64,000 nt of DNA from positions 124,001 through 188,000 of the forward strand of contig NZ_JBAJHU010000007.1 in NCBI RefSeq assembly GCF_036867415.1, given 5' to 3'. Under the pieces are notes generated by a model. That model was not told the origin of the DNA and did not search any database. It saw only the letters and a list, made by a program, of their open reading frames with translations. Source of the stretch: Rossellomorea sp036867415 (GTDB lineage: Bacteria > Bacillota > Bacilli > Bacillales > Bacillaceae_B). Of the stretch, positions 35,388-43,433 are shown piece by piece. How positions within the stretch are numbered: position 1 is the first letter of the stretch; each line of letters opens with the position of its first letter. Made by a program: the position numbers and the translations under genes.

Positions 35388-36290
35388 TCAGGACACAATG
35401 GCCAACATTATCGGGACCGTTATGATACTCATTAATGTAGTGATAAGTGTACTGGCAGATACTAAATCAGGTTCCGTATTGAATTGAAGGGAAAACATTG
35501 TTGTATTAGCAGCAGTGGGCATGCTTGCCAAAATGATGAGAATCGAACCAAGCATAGGCGATATCGGAAGAAATGAGACTACGACTAGAGCAATGAGAGG
35601 TGAAGCCACCATCCTCATGACGACGATAAAAGATAATGCGCTTCTTTCTACCTTTTTCCCTCCAAGCGTAGCAAGCTGCATACCGAGTACCACCATGATC
35701 ACTGGAATCGTTGCCTGTGATATCAAATCAATGGTTTGATTCATGAACAATGGTACATCCAGTTGAAGCAACTGAAATCCCAGTCCAAGGAATGCACCGT
35801 GAAGTATCGGCATCTTGACAATTTTCATCCAGATTTCATTGGGATCCCTTGTTTTGTCACTGCCGCTCACAGCATAATATAGCCCGATGGTATTCATAAG
35901 GAACGACTGAATCACCATCATAATGACCGCATAGCGAAAACCAAGTTCACCGAACGCGAACAGGATCACAGGCACCCCGTAGTTACCGCTATTCATAAAG
36001 ACCCCGGAAAGGATCATGGCTGACTCTTTAGCTTTTGAATAATGTCTGAGGCCCGCCACTATCTTAATCAAAATGATTAGTATTACACAGAGGGCTGCAC
36101 AAAAGAGAAAAATATAAAAATAATCCATGTTCAGGTCATTCTCGTAAAATGTCTTAAATGCGAGAAAAGGATACATTAAATAGATGGCCATCTTCGATAT
36201 CGAATTGATTTCGAAGCCCAATTTCTTTTGGCCTATATAACCAACGGCAAAGACTAATAATGCAGGCAGTACAATTAATATGACGTCCAT
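35388..36290 (-). CDS. AEC family transporter
   Basis: 300 residues with ten membrane helices in two halves of five. The motif VFMNSGNYGVPVILFAFGEL near residue 100 is diagnostic of the auxin efflux carrier family, which in bacteria includes malonate and malate permeases. It follows the 2HCT transporter gene after 70 bases on the same strand and may belong to the same carboxylate-uptake regulon under the two-component system upstream. Confidence 0.88.
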   Translation of the reverse strand: MDVILIVLPALLVFAVGYIGQKKLGFEINSISKMAIYLMYPFLAFKTFYENDLNMDYFYIFLFCAALCVILIILIKIVAGLRHYSKAKESAMILSGVFMNSGNYGVPVILFAFGELGFRYAVIMMVIQSFLMNTIGLYYAVSGSDKTRDPNEIWMKIVKMPILHGAFLGLGFQLLQLDVPLFMNQTIDLISQATIPVIMVVLGMQLATLGGKKVERSALSFIVVMRMVASPLIALVVVSFLPISPMLGSILIILASMPTAANTTMFSLQFNTEPDLVSASTLITTLMSIITVPIMLAIVS

Positions 36291-36360
36291 TTATTTCACC
36301 ACAATCCAATAGAATAAAAGATAGGCTTGACTACTAGAGTCAAGCCTTAGTGTATCACAA

Positions 36361-37692
36361 TTACAAGAGTGGTATAATCAATCCTGCTAGCAGCAAGATC
36401 AAGGCACCGCCTAACCGTGAAGAAATTTGTGCGAATGGCATAAGCTCCATTCGCTTTGATGCTGATAAGACAGCAACATCTCCAGTCCCTCCCATATTAG
36501 CCATACATAATCCTGCTGTAATCGCTGCTTCAATCGGATAAAAACCAACAAGCTTGCCCAGAATCGCCGCTCCGATGATCGCCCCTACGACCACTCCGAA
36601 CACAGTTAATATATACTGAAGAGTCAACGCTTCAAGAACCGTATTTAAGTCAGTATAAGCGACACCGATTCCAAATAATAGGGCGAATGTCCAGTTACTT
36701 GCTACAAATTGATACCACTGACTCGCCCCTTCTACTACATTTGATGGAATGATATTAGAAACCTTGGCTGCTGCCACGAGAATGATCATGATAGCATATG
36801 GATGGAGCGGAAGAACCGACCCCAGCAATGTTCCAACTGTGAAGAATGTAAGGGCAGCTATAAGTCCTACCCCCATCTTTTCGATATTGTATTTTTGTTT
36901 CGTTTTTTCATAGGTGAAGCCTTTCATGAGCTGGCCATTTCCGGTCAAGGAAGGGACTTTCCTTCCGATCATATCGAGCACGGATGCTAAAATGATCGCA
37001 AAAACATTCCCTAATGCAAGAGCCGGTACAAGCATCGAAATATAGTAGCTCGGATCATTTCCCATCATTTCAGAATAGATTTGACTCATCGGAACCGCAC
37101 CAGCTCCCATTCCTCCGCCCATAATCGGCATCGTTATGACAAGAATGGCCTCTTGGAGCGTAAAACCTACAAGGGACCCCAGTATTCCGGCGATAATGAT
37201 GGCGCCTGCAACCGCTCCAAATATCGGAAGGAAATATCGCAGTCCCACTTTAACAAGGACTTTCGAATTCATTCCCAATATACTTCCTGTGATTAAGGCA
37301 GCAATATAAAAATTCAAGAATCCGCCTGATTTCATAAAGTCTGTCATTGACGTGACCGTTGCTTCAGGAAGTAAACCCGCGTAGACCATAAATGCAGATC
37401 CGAAAATCGCAATGATTGCCCCTCCGCCTAAGAATGTTTTCACGATAGGTGTCCGGTCGCCTGCCCAGCCAAATAATTCACCGAGTACCATCATGACAAG
37501 CAGACTCCCGATCATTCCTCCTGGAAGATTTCCTGTATACAAGCTTATGAGGGTAACGCCCGTGAAGATCAGAAACCACAGTATCGGCATATTGAATATT
37601 TGAATCGATCGACCTTCTGTAAATGCAGTCCTCTCTTGTGCTTTCTCATTCTTATATGCAATTGTTGATGTTGCTTGTCCCATCTTGTTCAT
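36361..37692 (-). CDS. 2-hydroxycarboxylate (citrate/malate) transporter, 2HCT family
   Basis: 443 residues with eleven or so membrane helices and the two re-entrant loops marked GGGMGAGAVPMSQIY and CMANMGGTGDVAVLSAS, the signature of CitS/CimH/MaeN transporters. They import citrate or malate with sodium or protons. It lies 121 bases downstream of a CitA/DcuS-type two-component pair, the usual regulator of such transporters. Met at 37692 and Met at 37683 are both possible starts. Confidence 0.92.
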   Translation of the reverse strand: MNKMGQATSTIAYKNEKAQERTAFTEGRSIQIFNMPILWFLIFTGVTLISLYTGNLPGGMIGSLLVMMVLGELFGWAGDRTPIVKTFLGGGAIIAIFGSAFMVYAGLLPEATVTSMTDFMKSGGFLNFYIAALITGSILGMNSKVLVKVGLRYFLPIFGAVAGAIIIAGILGSLVGFTLQEAILVITMPIMGGGMGAGAVPMSQIYSEMMGNDPSYYISMLVPALALGNVFAIILASVLDMIGRKVPSLTGNGQLMKGFTYEKTKQKYNIEKMGVGLIAALTFFTVGTLLGSVLPLHPYAIMIILVAAAKVSNIIPSNVVEGASQWYQFVASNWTFALLFGIGVAYTDLNTVLEALTLQYILTVFGVVVGAIIGAAILGKLVGFYPIEAAITAGLCMANMGGTGDVAVLSASKRMELMPFAQISSRLGGALILLLAGLIIPLL

Positions 37693-37813
37693 CCCCTTCT
37701 CCCCAAAGTAATCGCTTACAATGTAATCATCATATGAAAACGTTTTACAATTTCAAAGATTATGAAATTATTGTTTAACTTTTGAAATTAAAAAAAGCAG
37801 TCGAATGGACTGC

Positions 37814-38524
37814 TTACAAATAATGATTGATACGGGAGAGGTTCAATTTATTGAAGGAATACTGATAGACCGGCCTGCCGATTCCATAAACCAAGGTTTC
37901 ATCAACAACCCCAATATCTTTTAAAAAAGTAAGATATTTCCTTATTGATACCCGTGAAATGGTCGAAACCTCGGCAATATCATCTGTTGAGAATGACTCA
38001 TCCTCAAACTTTAATGTTTCTTCGTAAATGACTGATAACGTGCTGGTCGTCAACCCTTTTGGTAAAGGCGTTTTTGTTTCAGACTCTTGTACATCTTTCA
38101 ATAAAAGCAGATCCAGTTCATTATGATCGATGGTTGTTTGCTTTTGAAGCATCCGATTATTTTCCCGATAAGAAATTAAAGCTTTTTTAAATCGTTCAAA
38201 TTCGAAAGGTTTAATCAAGTAGTCAACCGCTCCCATACGAAGAGCGTTTTGAATGTTATTCACTTCGGATGCAGCGGTGATGAGAATCACGTCTGTTTTA
38301 CGCTGTTCATCCCGTATCTGCTTCAATAAATCCATACCGGTTTGATTTCCGGGCATATAAACATCCAATAGAATCAGATCGATCTTGTACTCCTTTAATT
38401 TCTTCTTCGCATGTTCGATCGAATTCGATATTCCTATTAAATAAAACCCTTTTATCCCCTCTAAGTAGGTTTGATTAAACTTCGCTACCATGGGATCGTC
38501 TTCCACAATCAACACGTTAATCAT
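37814..38524 (-). CDS. CitB/DcuR-type response regulator
   Basis: 236 residues. The receiver domain has VLIVEDDPMVAKFNQTYLEG at the start, phospho-acceptor Asp54 (LILLDVYMPG) and Lys near residue 103 (YLIKPFEFERF). The C-terminal part (about 160-236) contains an HTH with FSTDDIAEVSTISRVSIRKY, as in DctR, CitT and MalR. It probably activates the 2HCT transporter gene downstream. The start is the ATG at 38524 (GGAGGGGG upstream), which overlaps the kinase gene by eight bases. Confidence 0.9.
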   Translation of the reverse strand: MINVLIVEDDPMVAKFNQTYLEGIKGFYLIGISNSIEHAKKKLKEYKIDLILLDVYMPGNQTGMDLLKQIRDEQRKTDVILITAASEVNNIQNALRMGAVDYLIKPFEFERFKKALISYRENNRMLQKQTTIDHNELDLLLLKDVQESETKTPLPKGLTTSTLSVIYEETLKFEDESFSTDDIAEVSTISRVSIRKYLTFLKDIGVVDETLVYGIGRPVYQYSFNKLNLSRINHYL

Positions 38525-40118
38525 TCTTATCCCCCTCCTCGTATGCAGTTTGAACATATACTGTCGTACCTGAACCTTTCTTTGATTCTACGTGAAGGTT
38601 ACCATTCAGTTTTTCCAAACTTTTTTTTACCAGGAAGAGACCGTAGCCTCTTCCTTCTCCCTTTAAAGAATATCCTTTAAGGAAAATATCCTGGATAATG
38701 TCTTCGGAGATGCCTTTTCCCGTGTCAGTGAGTATCAGTTCAAACCGGCCATCCTGATAGAATAATTCCATCAGCACCTCTTTATCTTTACAGTCGGTTG
38801 TGGCTTCGATGCTGTTGTCCAATAGGTTTCCAATCACAGTGATCAACTCATGAGTAATGGCGGGGTCCCTTGGTTCCGGGATAAAGTCGTGACATTCTAT
38901 GAATAAGGCGATACCCTTTTCCCTTGCATAGCTCAGTTTCCCCATAATAAAACCGGCCAGGGCAGGATCCTTGATTTTAGAAGTAACGGTGCTCACTTCA
39001 TCGACTTGGAAAGAAACAAGCTCATTTATATAACGATTTAATCTTATATACTCTTTCATCTTCATTAATCCAAGAATCACATGCATCTTATTCATGAATT
39101 CATGTGACTGCGCACGCAGCGCTTCTGCATAAGACTTTGCCCCAGTCAACTCCTCAGCTAAAAGATTCACTTCCGTCTTGTCCCTGAAGGTAGAAATCGC
39201 ACCAACCACTTCTTTGTTCACAATTAAAGGAACACGGTTTACCAGAATAGATACTCCATTGATCGTTTGCTCTTCATCCAGTTCAGGTTCCCCTGTCTCC
39301 ATGACTCGCTCAAGCCCGGTCTGAGGCATGTATTCTTTGATAGGCAATCCAATTGGATCGGAATTTAATCCCGCTTCACTGAAAATCTTCAGTGCAGACT
39401 TATTTACCAATGAGATGGACGTATCCCTATTAACAGCCACGACTCCTTCATGGACTGATTGAAGCATGGTATTTCGTTCTTCTAATATCTTGGCAATCGT
39501 GATTGGCTCTAATCCAAATAATATCTTTTTTATGTATCTTGCAATAATGACCGCTCCGATGATTCCGACAATGATCCCAATGACAGATCCCACCAAAATA
39601 TTGCGGTGACTTTGCTTTAAGGCTTCCTCCACACGATTCAGGGAAATTCCGACAGCAACGGCTCCAATTTGCTGATTATTTTCATTATAAACTGGAGAAA
39701 AGGCTCTGACTGACTTTCCCAGGGTCCCTTTTGAAATAGACATACTTTCCATACCTTGTAGTACGTCCTTCTCATCCCCGCCGACAAAGTGTTTGCCGAT
39801 CCGTTCAGGATCAGGATGGGATTTACGTATTCCCTCCATATCCATCACAACGACGAATAAAACTTCAGCTGATTTTTGGATATCAAGTGTATATTCTTGT
39901 ATTTTATTTGTATCGTCTTTATTTTCTAAACCATTCTTTACGATTGTTGAATGGGAAACCGTGCGTGAAACGACCTTTGCCTTTTCTTCAATCGAAGCTT
40001 CAATATTATCGTTGATCGTCCTTGAAATAAGCAAATCGGTTATCACAAGGGAAACCAGGACAATGATGCATACGAAGAGAATGATGATGGTGCTTAGTTT
40101 AAGCTGTTTCTTTTTCAC
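38517..40118 (-). CDS. CitA/DcuS-family sensor histidine kinase
   Basis: 533 residues. A helix at about 10-32, an extracytoplasmic single-Cache ligand domain (about 35-170, with RKSHPDPERIGKHFVGGDE, the usual carboxylate-binding region), a second helix at 173-195, a PAS domain (about 210-320), the dimerisation segment AQSHEFMNKMHVILGLMKM with the phosphorylated His, and an HATPase domain with NLLDNSIEAT and TDTGKGI. It senses a di- or tricarboxylate outside the cell. The start is GTG at 40118, eight bases after GGAG; the GTG at 40127 overlaps that site. Confidence 0.9.
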   Translation of the reverse strand: MKKKQLKLSTIIILFVCIIVLVSLVITDLLISRTINDNIEASIEEKAKVVSRTVSHSTIVKNGLENKDDTNKIQEYTLDIQKSAEVLFVVVMDMEGIRKSHPDPERIGKHFVGGDEKDVLQGMESMSISKGTLGKSVRAFSPVYNENNQQIGAVAVGISLNRVEEALKQSHRNILVGSVIGIIVGIIGAVIIARYIKKILFGLEPITIAKILEERNTMLQSVHEGVVAVNRDTSISLVNKSALKIFSEAGLNSDPIGLPIKEYMPQTGLERVMETGEPELDEEQTINGVSILVNRVPLIVNKEVVGAISTFRDKTEVNLLAEELTGAKSYAEALRAQSHEFMNKMHVILGLMKMKEYIRLNRYINELVSFQVDEVSTVTSKIKDPALAGFIMGKLSYAREKGIALFIECHDFIPEPRDPAITHELITVIGNLLDNSIEATTDCKDKEVLMELFYQDGRFELILTDTGKGISEDIIQDIFLKGYSLKGEGRGYGLFLVKKSLEKLNGNLHVESKKGSGTTVYVQTAYEEGDKND

Positions 40119-40230
40119 AGGAGTCACTCCAGTGCATGTTAATATAATTCTCTATTCTACATGATTTATCAAGAATAACCAGAGAGGTGCTCCCTTTACT
40201 CTTGCCAGTAATAAGTAGTATACTGATAAT

Positions 40231-40298
40231 GCCTCTCCCGAACATTCGCTTGTTGCGGGACACTTAACCACTGTACGGACGGGAGGGGCCTCGTTTTA
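40231..40298 (+). terminator. GC-rich long hairpin with T tail (plus strand)
   Basis: GCCTCTCCCG (40231-40240) pairs with CGGGAGGGGC (40280-40289), and the plus strand continues CTCGTTTTAG. No plus-strand gene lies upstream, so its purpose is unclear; it may mark a short RNA. Confidence 0.4.
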
Positions 40299-40377
40299 GT
40301 CAAGACATCATGCTTCAGTGAATTTCTGTAATGACACAGGATTCATTGAGGCTTTTTTTAATTCTTCGCAACATAGT

Positions 40378-40606
40378 AAAAAGCCAGTCCCCGTATGAGA
40401 ACTGGCTTATCTTGTGAAATTGGAGCCACATTTGCCGTAATGTTGGATAAGAAAGTTTTAAACCACCACTCCTCAAAGTGGGTGTTTGCAGAAGACTTCC
40501 TGTCGTCCTCTATCGTGGAGGCATGACATTCCGGCTTCGATATAAAACTCCCTGTTACAGTTTAAAGGTTAAAACTTCGTTATGATTACGTACAACGCAG
40601 CTTATA
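40378..40606 (-). ncRNA. Candidate structured small RNA downstream of ppiB
   Basis: A ~225-base stretch on the minus strand has its own sigma-A-like promoter and ends in a strong terminator (AAGCCAGT 40382-40389 with ACTGGCTT 40402-40409, then TTTTT). Inside, GAAGTTTTAACC (40567-40578) pairs with GGTTTAAAACTTTC (40451-40464), enclosing further stems: TGTC/GACA and CCTC/GAGG around a CACGATA loop, and AAAC.CCCACT with AGTGGTGGTTT. There is no open reading frame with a ribosome site. A long rod closed by an AAGTTTTAACC-type stem recalls 6S RNA, but I cannot confirm the family. Confidence 0.55.
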
Positions 40607-40612
40607 GTTTAT

Positions 40613-40641
40613 ATATTATATGATATTGGTCGAAGTTTCAA
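40613..40641 (-). promoter_or_regulatory. Promoter of the candidate small RNA
   Basis: On the minus strand TTGAAA (40636-40641) is followed after 17 bases by TAATAT (40613-40618), or after 15 by the perfect TATAAT (40615-40620). Transcription would begin near 40606. Confidence 0.5.
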
Positions 40642-40667
40642 CTGTTAAATCATCTTATCATGGATGA

Positions 40668-41105
40668 TTATTCGTCGAAAACTTCCACTTTCTCCATTAC
40701 ATCGCCATTTTTCATCGACTTCACGGTATCGATTCCTGAAGTCACTTTACCGAAAACAGTATGAACACCGTTTAAATGAGGCTGTGGGTCATGAACGATG
40801 AAGAATTGGCTTCCTCCTGTATCTTTACCTGCGTGTGCCATTGAAAGGGAACCTTCCTCATGCTTGTGAGGGTTTCCTTCCGTTTCACATTTGATCGTGT
40901 AGCCTGGTCCACCCATGCCGTTCCCATCTGGGCATCCGCCTTGACTGACAAATCCAGGAATTACACGGTGGAACGTCAATCCATCATAAAAACCTTCTTT
41001 TGCTAATTTCTCAAAGTTTTCAACTGTTGCCGGTGCTTCATTCGGGAATAAATCAAATTCAATCTTTTCCCCTGTTTGAAATTGTATGTATCCTTTTTTA
41101 GCCAT
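40668..41105 (-). CDS. ppiB: Peptidyl-prolyl cis-trans isomerase B (cyclophilin)
   Basis: 145 residues, a cytoplasmic single-domain cyclophilin that speeds proline isomerisation during folding. The catalytic patch is visible as GLTFHRVIPGFVSQGGCPDG (the active Arg in FHRV), followed by SLSMAHAGKDTGGSQFFIVH and VHTVFGKV. The start is the ATG at 41105, nine bases after AGGAG; the ATG nine bases upstream has no ribosome site. Highly conserved and surely functional. Confidence 0.95.
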   Translation of the reverse strand: MAKKGYIQFQTGEKIEFDLFPNEAPATVENFEKLAKEGFYDGLTFHRVIPGFVSQGGCPDGNGMGGPGYTIKCETEGNPHKHEEGSLSMAHAGKDTGGSQFFIVHDPQPHLNGVHTVFGKVTSGIDTVKSMKNGDVMEKVEVFDE

Positions 41106-41308
41106 TATTAACAACTCCTAATCATATATTCATACATATTTTATCACTGTGTGTTTTCATTGTCACTTCTAAGATAATACCCGCAAGCAAGTCTGTGCGC
41201 AAGGTCTGACTTTTGTCCTGAATCTCGAATAAGATTGAACAACAGTCATGAATGTAAGTTCTTACAGAATAGAATAGTGATAGCCATATTCAAAGGGGGA
41301 TTCATTTC

Positions 41309-41605
41309 ATGACAGAGCTTTTGAATGATGTTACGATTCATAATCAATTGACGGTTCTTGTTCCTGTACTGTGGGTATTGGGTTTTGCATTGAAAAAGAC
41401 ACCTCATATTCCTGATTGGTTAATTATCTGGATATTGTTAGCCGTTGGAGTTGCGGCGAGCGGATGGCGTTTAGGCTTCGATTTTAACGGGATAGCGAAT
41501 GGGTTCATTTGTACTGGAGCCGCCATCACCACTCATCAATCCATTAAACAGACCTTTTTTGCACGGGTGGAGGATCAAGACATAAGACCAACTAATAAAA
41601 AGTAA
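41309..41605 (+). CDS. Phage holin family protein
   Basis: 98 residues with three hydrophobic segments (about 16-29, 38-53 and 60-75) separated by a KKTPHIPDWL turn, and a charged C-terminus. The LKKTPHIPDWLIIW and SGWRLGFDFNGIANGF motifs match small holin-like proteins common as single chromosomal genes in Bacillus. No endolysin or phage genes are near, so it is more likely a domesticated holin-like membrane protein than part of a prophage. GGGGG precedes the ATG at nine bases. Confidence 0.75.
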   Translation: MTELLNDVTIHNQLTVLVPVLWVLGFALKKTPHIPDWLIIWILLAVGVAASGWRLGFDFNGIANGFICTGAAITTHQSIKQTFFARVEDQDIRPTNKK

Positions 41606-41611
41606 CAAAAT

Positions 41612-41663
41612 AAGGACCGAAATAATTGCCTTTTCTGGATGGGCTATTTATTTCCGGTCCTGA
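41612..41663. terminator. Bidirectional terminator between convergent genes
   Basis: AGGACCGAAATAA (41613-41625) pairs with TTATTTCCGGTCCT (41648-41661, one bulge). It serves the holin gene and the opposing DJ-1 family gene. Confidence 0.75.
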
Positions 41664-41667
41664 ATAT

Positions 41668-42192
41668 CTATCTGGACATGACGTCGATAAACTCTCTCAT
41701 ATAGTTGGGTAAGTCCGGCGGTCTGCGGCTCGAGATGATGTGACCATCCACCACAACAGGTTCATTAACCCAAACAGCACCGGCATTTTCCATATCATCT
41801 TTAATGCCCGGGGTACTGGTGACTTTGATTCCATTCAGGATTTTTGCTGAAATCAATACCCATCCTGCATGACAGATTTGGCCGATTGGTTTGGCATATG
41901 AATTCATATCTTGAACCATTTTAACCACTTCAGGAAATCTCCTTAGTTTATCTGGAGACCATCCTCCGGGTACTAATATGGCATCATACCTTTTTGGATC
42001 GACCTCACTAAATGACATGTCGGATACAATCGGCACTCCATATTTTCCGATATACTCTTCGTCCGCCTTTTCTCCGACGATATGTACTTCCGCACCTTCT
42101 TCCCTCAAGCGAAGCACCGGATACCACAGTTCCAGGTCTTCAAAGTCCCCACTGACCAGCTGAATGATCTTTTTGCCTTTGAGTTTCATCAT
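41668..42192 (-). CDS. DJ-1/PfpI family protein (class I amidotransferase-like)
   Basis: 174 residues. The nucleophile elbow is GQICHAGWVLISAK with Cys near residue 107 and an adjacent His, and Glu near residue 13 (DFEDLELWYP) completes the DJ-1/PfpI site. VPGGWSPDKLRRF is the typical loop before it. B. subtilis relatives (YraA, YfkM) are general stress proteins linked to repair or removal of glyoxal-modified proteins. GGGAGG precedes the ATG. Confidence 0.88.
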   Translation of the reverse strand: MMKLKGKKIIQLVSGDFEDLELWYPVLRLREEGAEVHIVGEKADEEYIGKYGVPIVSDMSFSEVDPKRYDAILVPGGWSPDKLRRFPEVVKMVQDMNSYAKPIGQICHAGWVLISAKILNGIKVTSTPGIKDDMENAGAVWVNEPVVVDGHIISSRRPPDLPNYMREFIDVMSR

Positions 42193-42251
42193 TACATCCC
42201 TCCCTTTCTTCCATTGTCCTTACAATCATTCCACTTTGCAACTAATAGACC

Positions 42252-42392
42252 TTAGTTATAAGGACTGTACTTTTTTATTGATTTAATGAGTACATTGGTT
42301 TGAAAATAAGAAACGCAAACAAATATAACTGTCATAATCGCCATGCACATATACAAGATGGGTGTAAATGGTTTTCCAGCTAACTTTCTCAT
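42252..42392 (-). CDS. 46-residue single-span membrane protein
   Basis: AGGTG lies six bases before an ATG at 42392. The product begins MRKLAGKPFT, has one hydrophobic helix (about residues 11-31, ILYMCMAIMTVIFVCVSYF) and ends in a basic tail with KSIKKYSPYN. No family recognised. A good ribosome site and the basic-helix-basic layout support it. The surrounding parts of 42193-42592 show nothing else. Confidence 0.6.
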   Translation of the reverse strand: MRKLAGKPFTPILYMCMAIMTVIFVCVSYFQTNVLIKSIKKYSPYN

Positions 42393-42592
42393 TCAATTCA
42401 CCTTCCTGAAGTTAAACGTACTGTTATTATGCCAATTATTAGCAGGGCTATGAATAATCTCTTTATACAAGTGTTGTTGCATTTATAAGGCAGTAAACAA
42501 CGGTTCGATTAAAATGTTTAAAGAAATGCATCAAGGGAATAACAAAAACAACTAAGAAGCAAATTAAGATTCATTTTCTAGGAGGAGAGTAT

Positions 42593-42853
42593 ATGAAAGT
42601 AAATAAAACCTTATTAGTTGGAGCTACTGTTACAGCAGGGTCTTTAGGCTGGTTATTGTCTTCTAAAGAAAACAGAAACCATCTGCACAATATGAAGGAA
42701 GGAATAATGACGAAGATCAAAAAAAGGAAAGTTGAAGACCTGCCTGTAGAGAAAGGCGGTAATCCCGACCCGGAGAATATCGAGGATAATTCAATGGTCA
42801 GTGAAGGTGCAATGACTTCAGTCCAATATTATAATGAAAAGAAGCAGAATTAA
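42593..42853 (+). CDS. Small protein with N-terminal hydrophobic helix
   Basis: 86 residues. A hydrophobic segment (about 6-22, LLVGATVTAGSLGWLLSS) is followed by a basic stretch (KIKKRKVEDLP) and an acidic tail. The layout resembles YtxH-like anchored proteins, though shorter. AGGAGG lies seven bases before the ATG. Function unknown. Confidence 0.65.
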   Translation: MKVNKTLLVGATVTAGSLGWLLSSKENRNHLHNMKEGIMTKIKKRKVEDLPVEKGGNPDPENIEDNSMVSEGAMTSVQYYNEKKQN

Positions 42854-42861
42854 TGAGGTTA

Positions 42862-42898
42862 AAGCAGCAGGTGGTAACAGCCCCTGCTTTATTTTTTT
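42862..42898 (+). terminator. Terminator after the small anchored protein
   Basis: AAAGCAGCAGG pairs with CCCCTGCTTT, followed by ATTTTTTT on the plus strand. Confidence 0.75.
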
Positions 42899-42916
42899 GA
42901 TGTGTATTTGATTTCA

Positions 42917-42974
42917 ACTCAGTATAAAAAAATGCTGATTCATTTTTATTGAATCAGCTTTTTTTATACTGAGT
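42917..42974. terminator. Very long near-perfect hairpin, bidirectional terminator
   Basis: ACTCAGTATAAAAAAA then GCTGATTCA (42917-42942) pairs with TGAATCAGC then TTTTTTTATACTGAGT (42950-42974). About 25 pairs with an internal A/T tract make it a terminator on both strands. Confidence 0.85.
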
Positions 42975-42990
42975 AACACGGGAGTTTTGT

Positions 42991-43296
42991 TCAATAGAAA
43001 TACATATATCTCTTTCCGAATCCATTAAATGGGCCCCCGCCTACAATCTGCCCTCCTATAAACCCTAATCCGAGTCCAATCAATCCAGCGCTTAACGGGT
43101 TTAAACCATACCCATATCCGAAACCAGTGCCAGGACCTTGTATCGGCGGAGGGTATCCCTGAAATCCGAAACCGTATCCAGGAGGTCTTCCTGCGGGGCC
43201 ATATTGAGGATATCCTCCTTGGTATGGCTGATTTACAGCTGGGAATCCTTGGTTTTGATAAAGGTTTTTTCTATATAAATAATGTTTACAATTCAT
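42991..43296 (-). CDS. Gly/Tyr/Pro-rich small protein, coat-like
   Basis: 101 residues. An N-terminal MNCKHYLYRKN is followed by a low-complexity region rich in Gly, Tyr and Pro (QPYQGGYPQYGPAG, PGYGFGFQGYPPP), a glycine-rich hydrophobic stretch (GLIGLGLGFIGGQIVGGG) and a tyrosine-rich end (YMYFY). Bacillus spore-coat and surface proteins often look like this, so a spore surface role is a reasonable guess. The start is the ATG at 43296, eight bases after GAGGAG. Confidence 0.65.
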   Translation of the reverse strand: MNCKHYLYRKNLYQNQGFPAVNQPYQGGYPQYGPAGRPPGYGFGFQGYPPPIQGPGTGFGYGYGLNPLSAGLIGLGLGFIGGQIVGGGPFNGFGKRYMYFY

Positions 43297-43391
43297 AGCT
43301 GCCACTCCTCTTTATTAGCCTATTATCAAAACTCGAATCCGGAAGGGCTTTTGACCAGTGCCAATAAGTTATTGGTTTATCCTGAAAATTG

Positions 43392-43423
43392 GAGAAAAAA
43401 AGAAGTCCAGAATAATCTGGACT
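43392..43423 (-). terminator. Terminator after the ypuA homologue
   Basis: AGTCCAGA (43404-43411) pairs with TCTGGACT (43416-43423), with a minus-strand tail of CTTCTTTTTTT. Confidence 0.85.
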
Positions 43424-43433
43424 CATTAAACAG

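Noticed and set aside
35154..35435. A 93-codon plus-strand frame between the ICMT-like and AEC genes
   Set aside because: No ribosome site, no recognisable domain, and it overlaps the end of the AEC transporter gene on the other strand.
40440..40600. FMN riboswitch near ppiB/ypuA, as the rib operon lies close by in B. subtilis
   Set aside because: The conserved RFN core is absent and no rib gene is in the window.
41309..41605. Prophage remnant suggested by the holin-like gene
   Set aside because: No endolysin, integrase, capsid or attachment-site repeat is near; single holin-like genes are common in Bacillus chromosomes.
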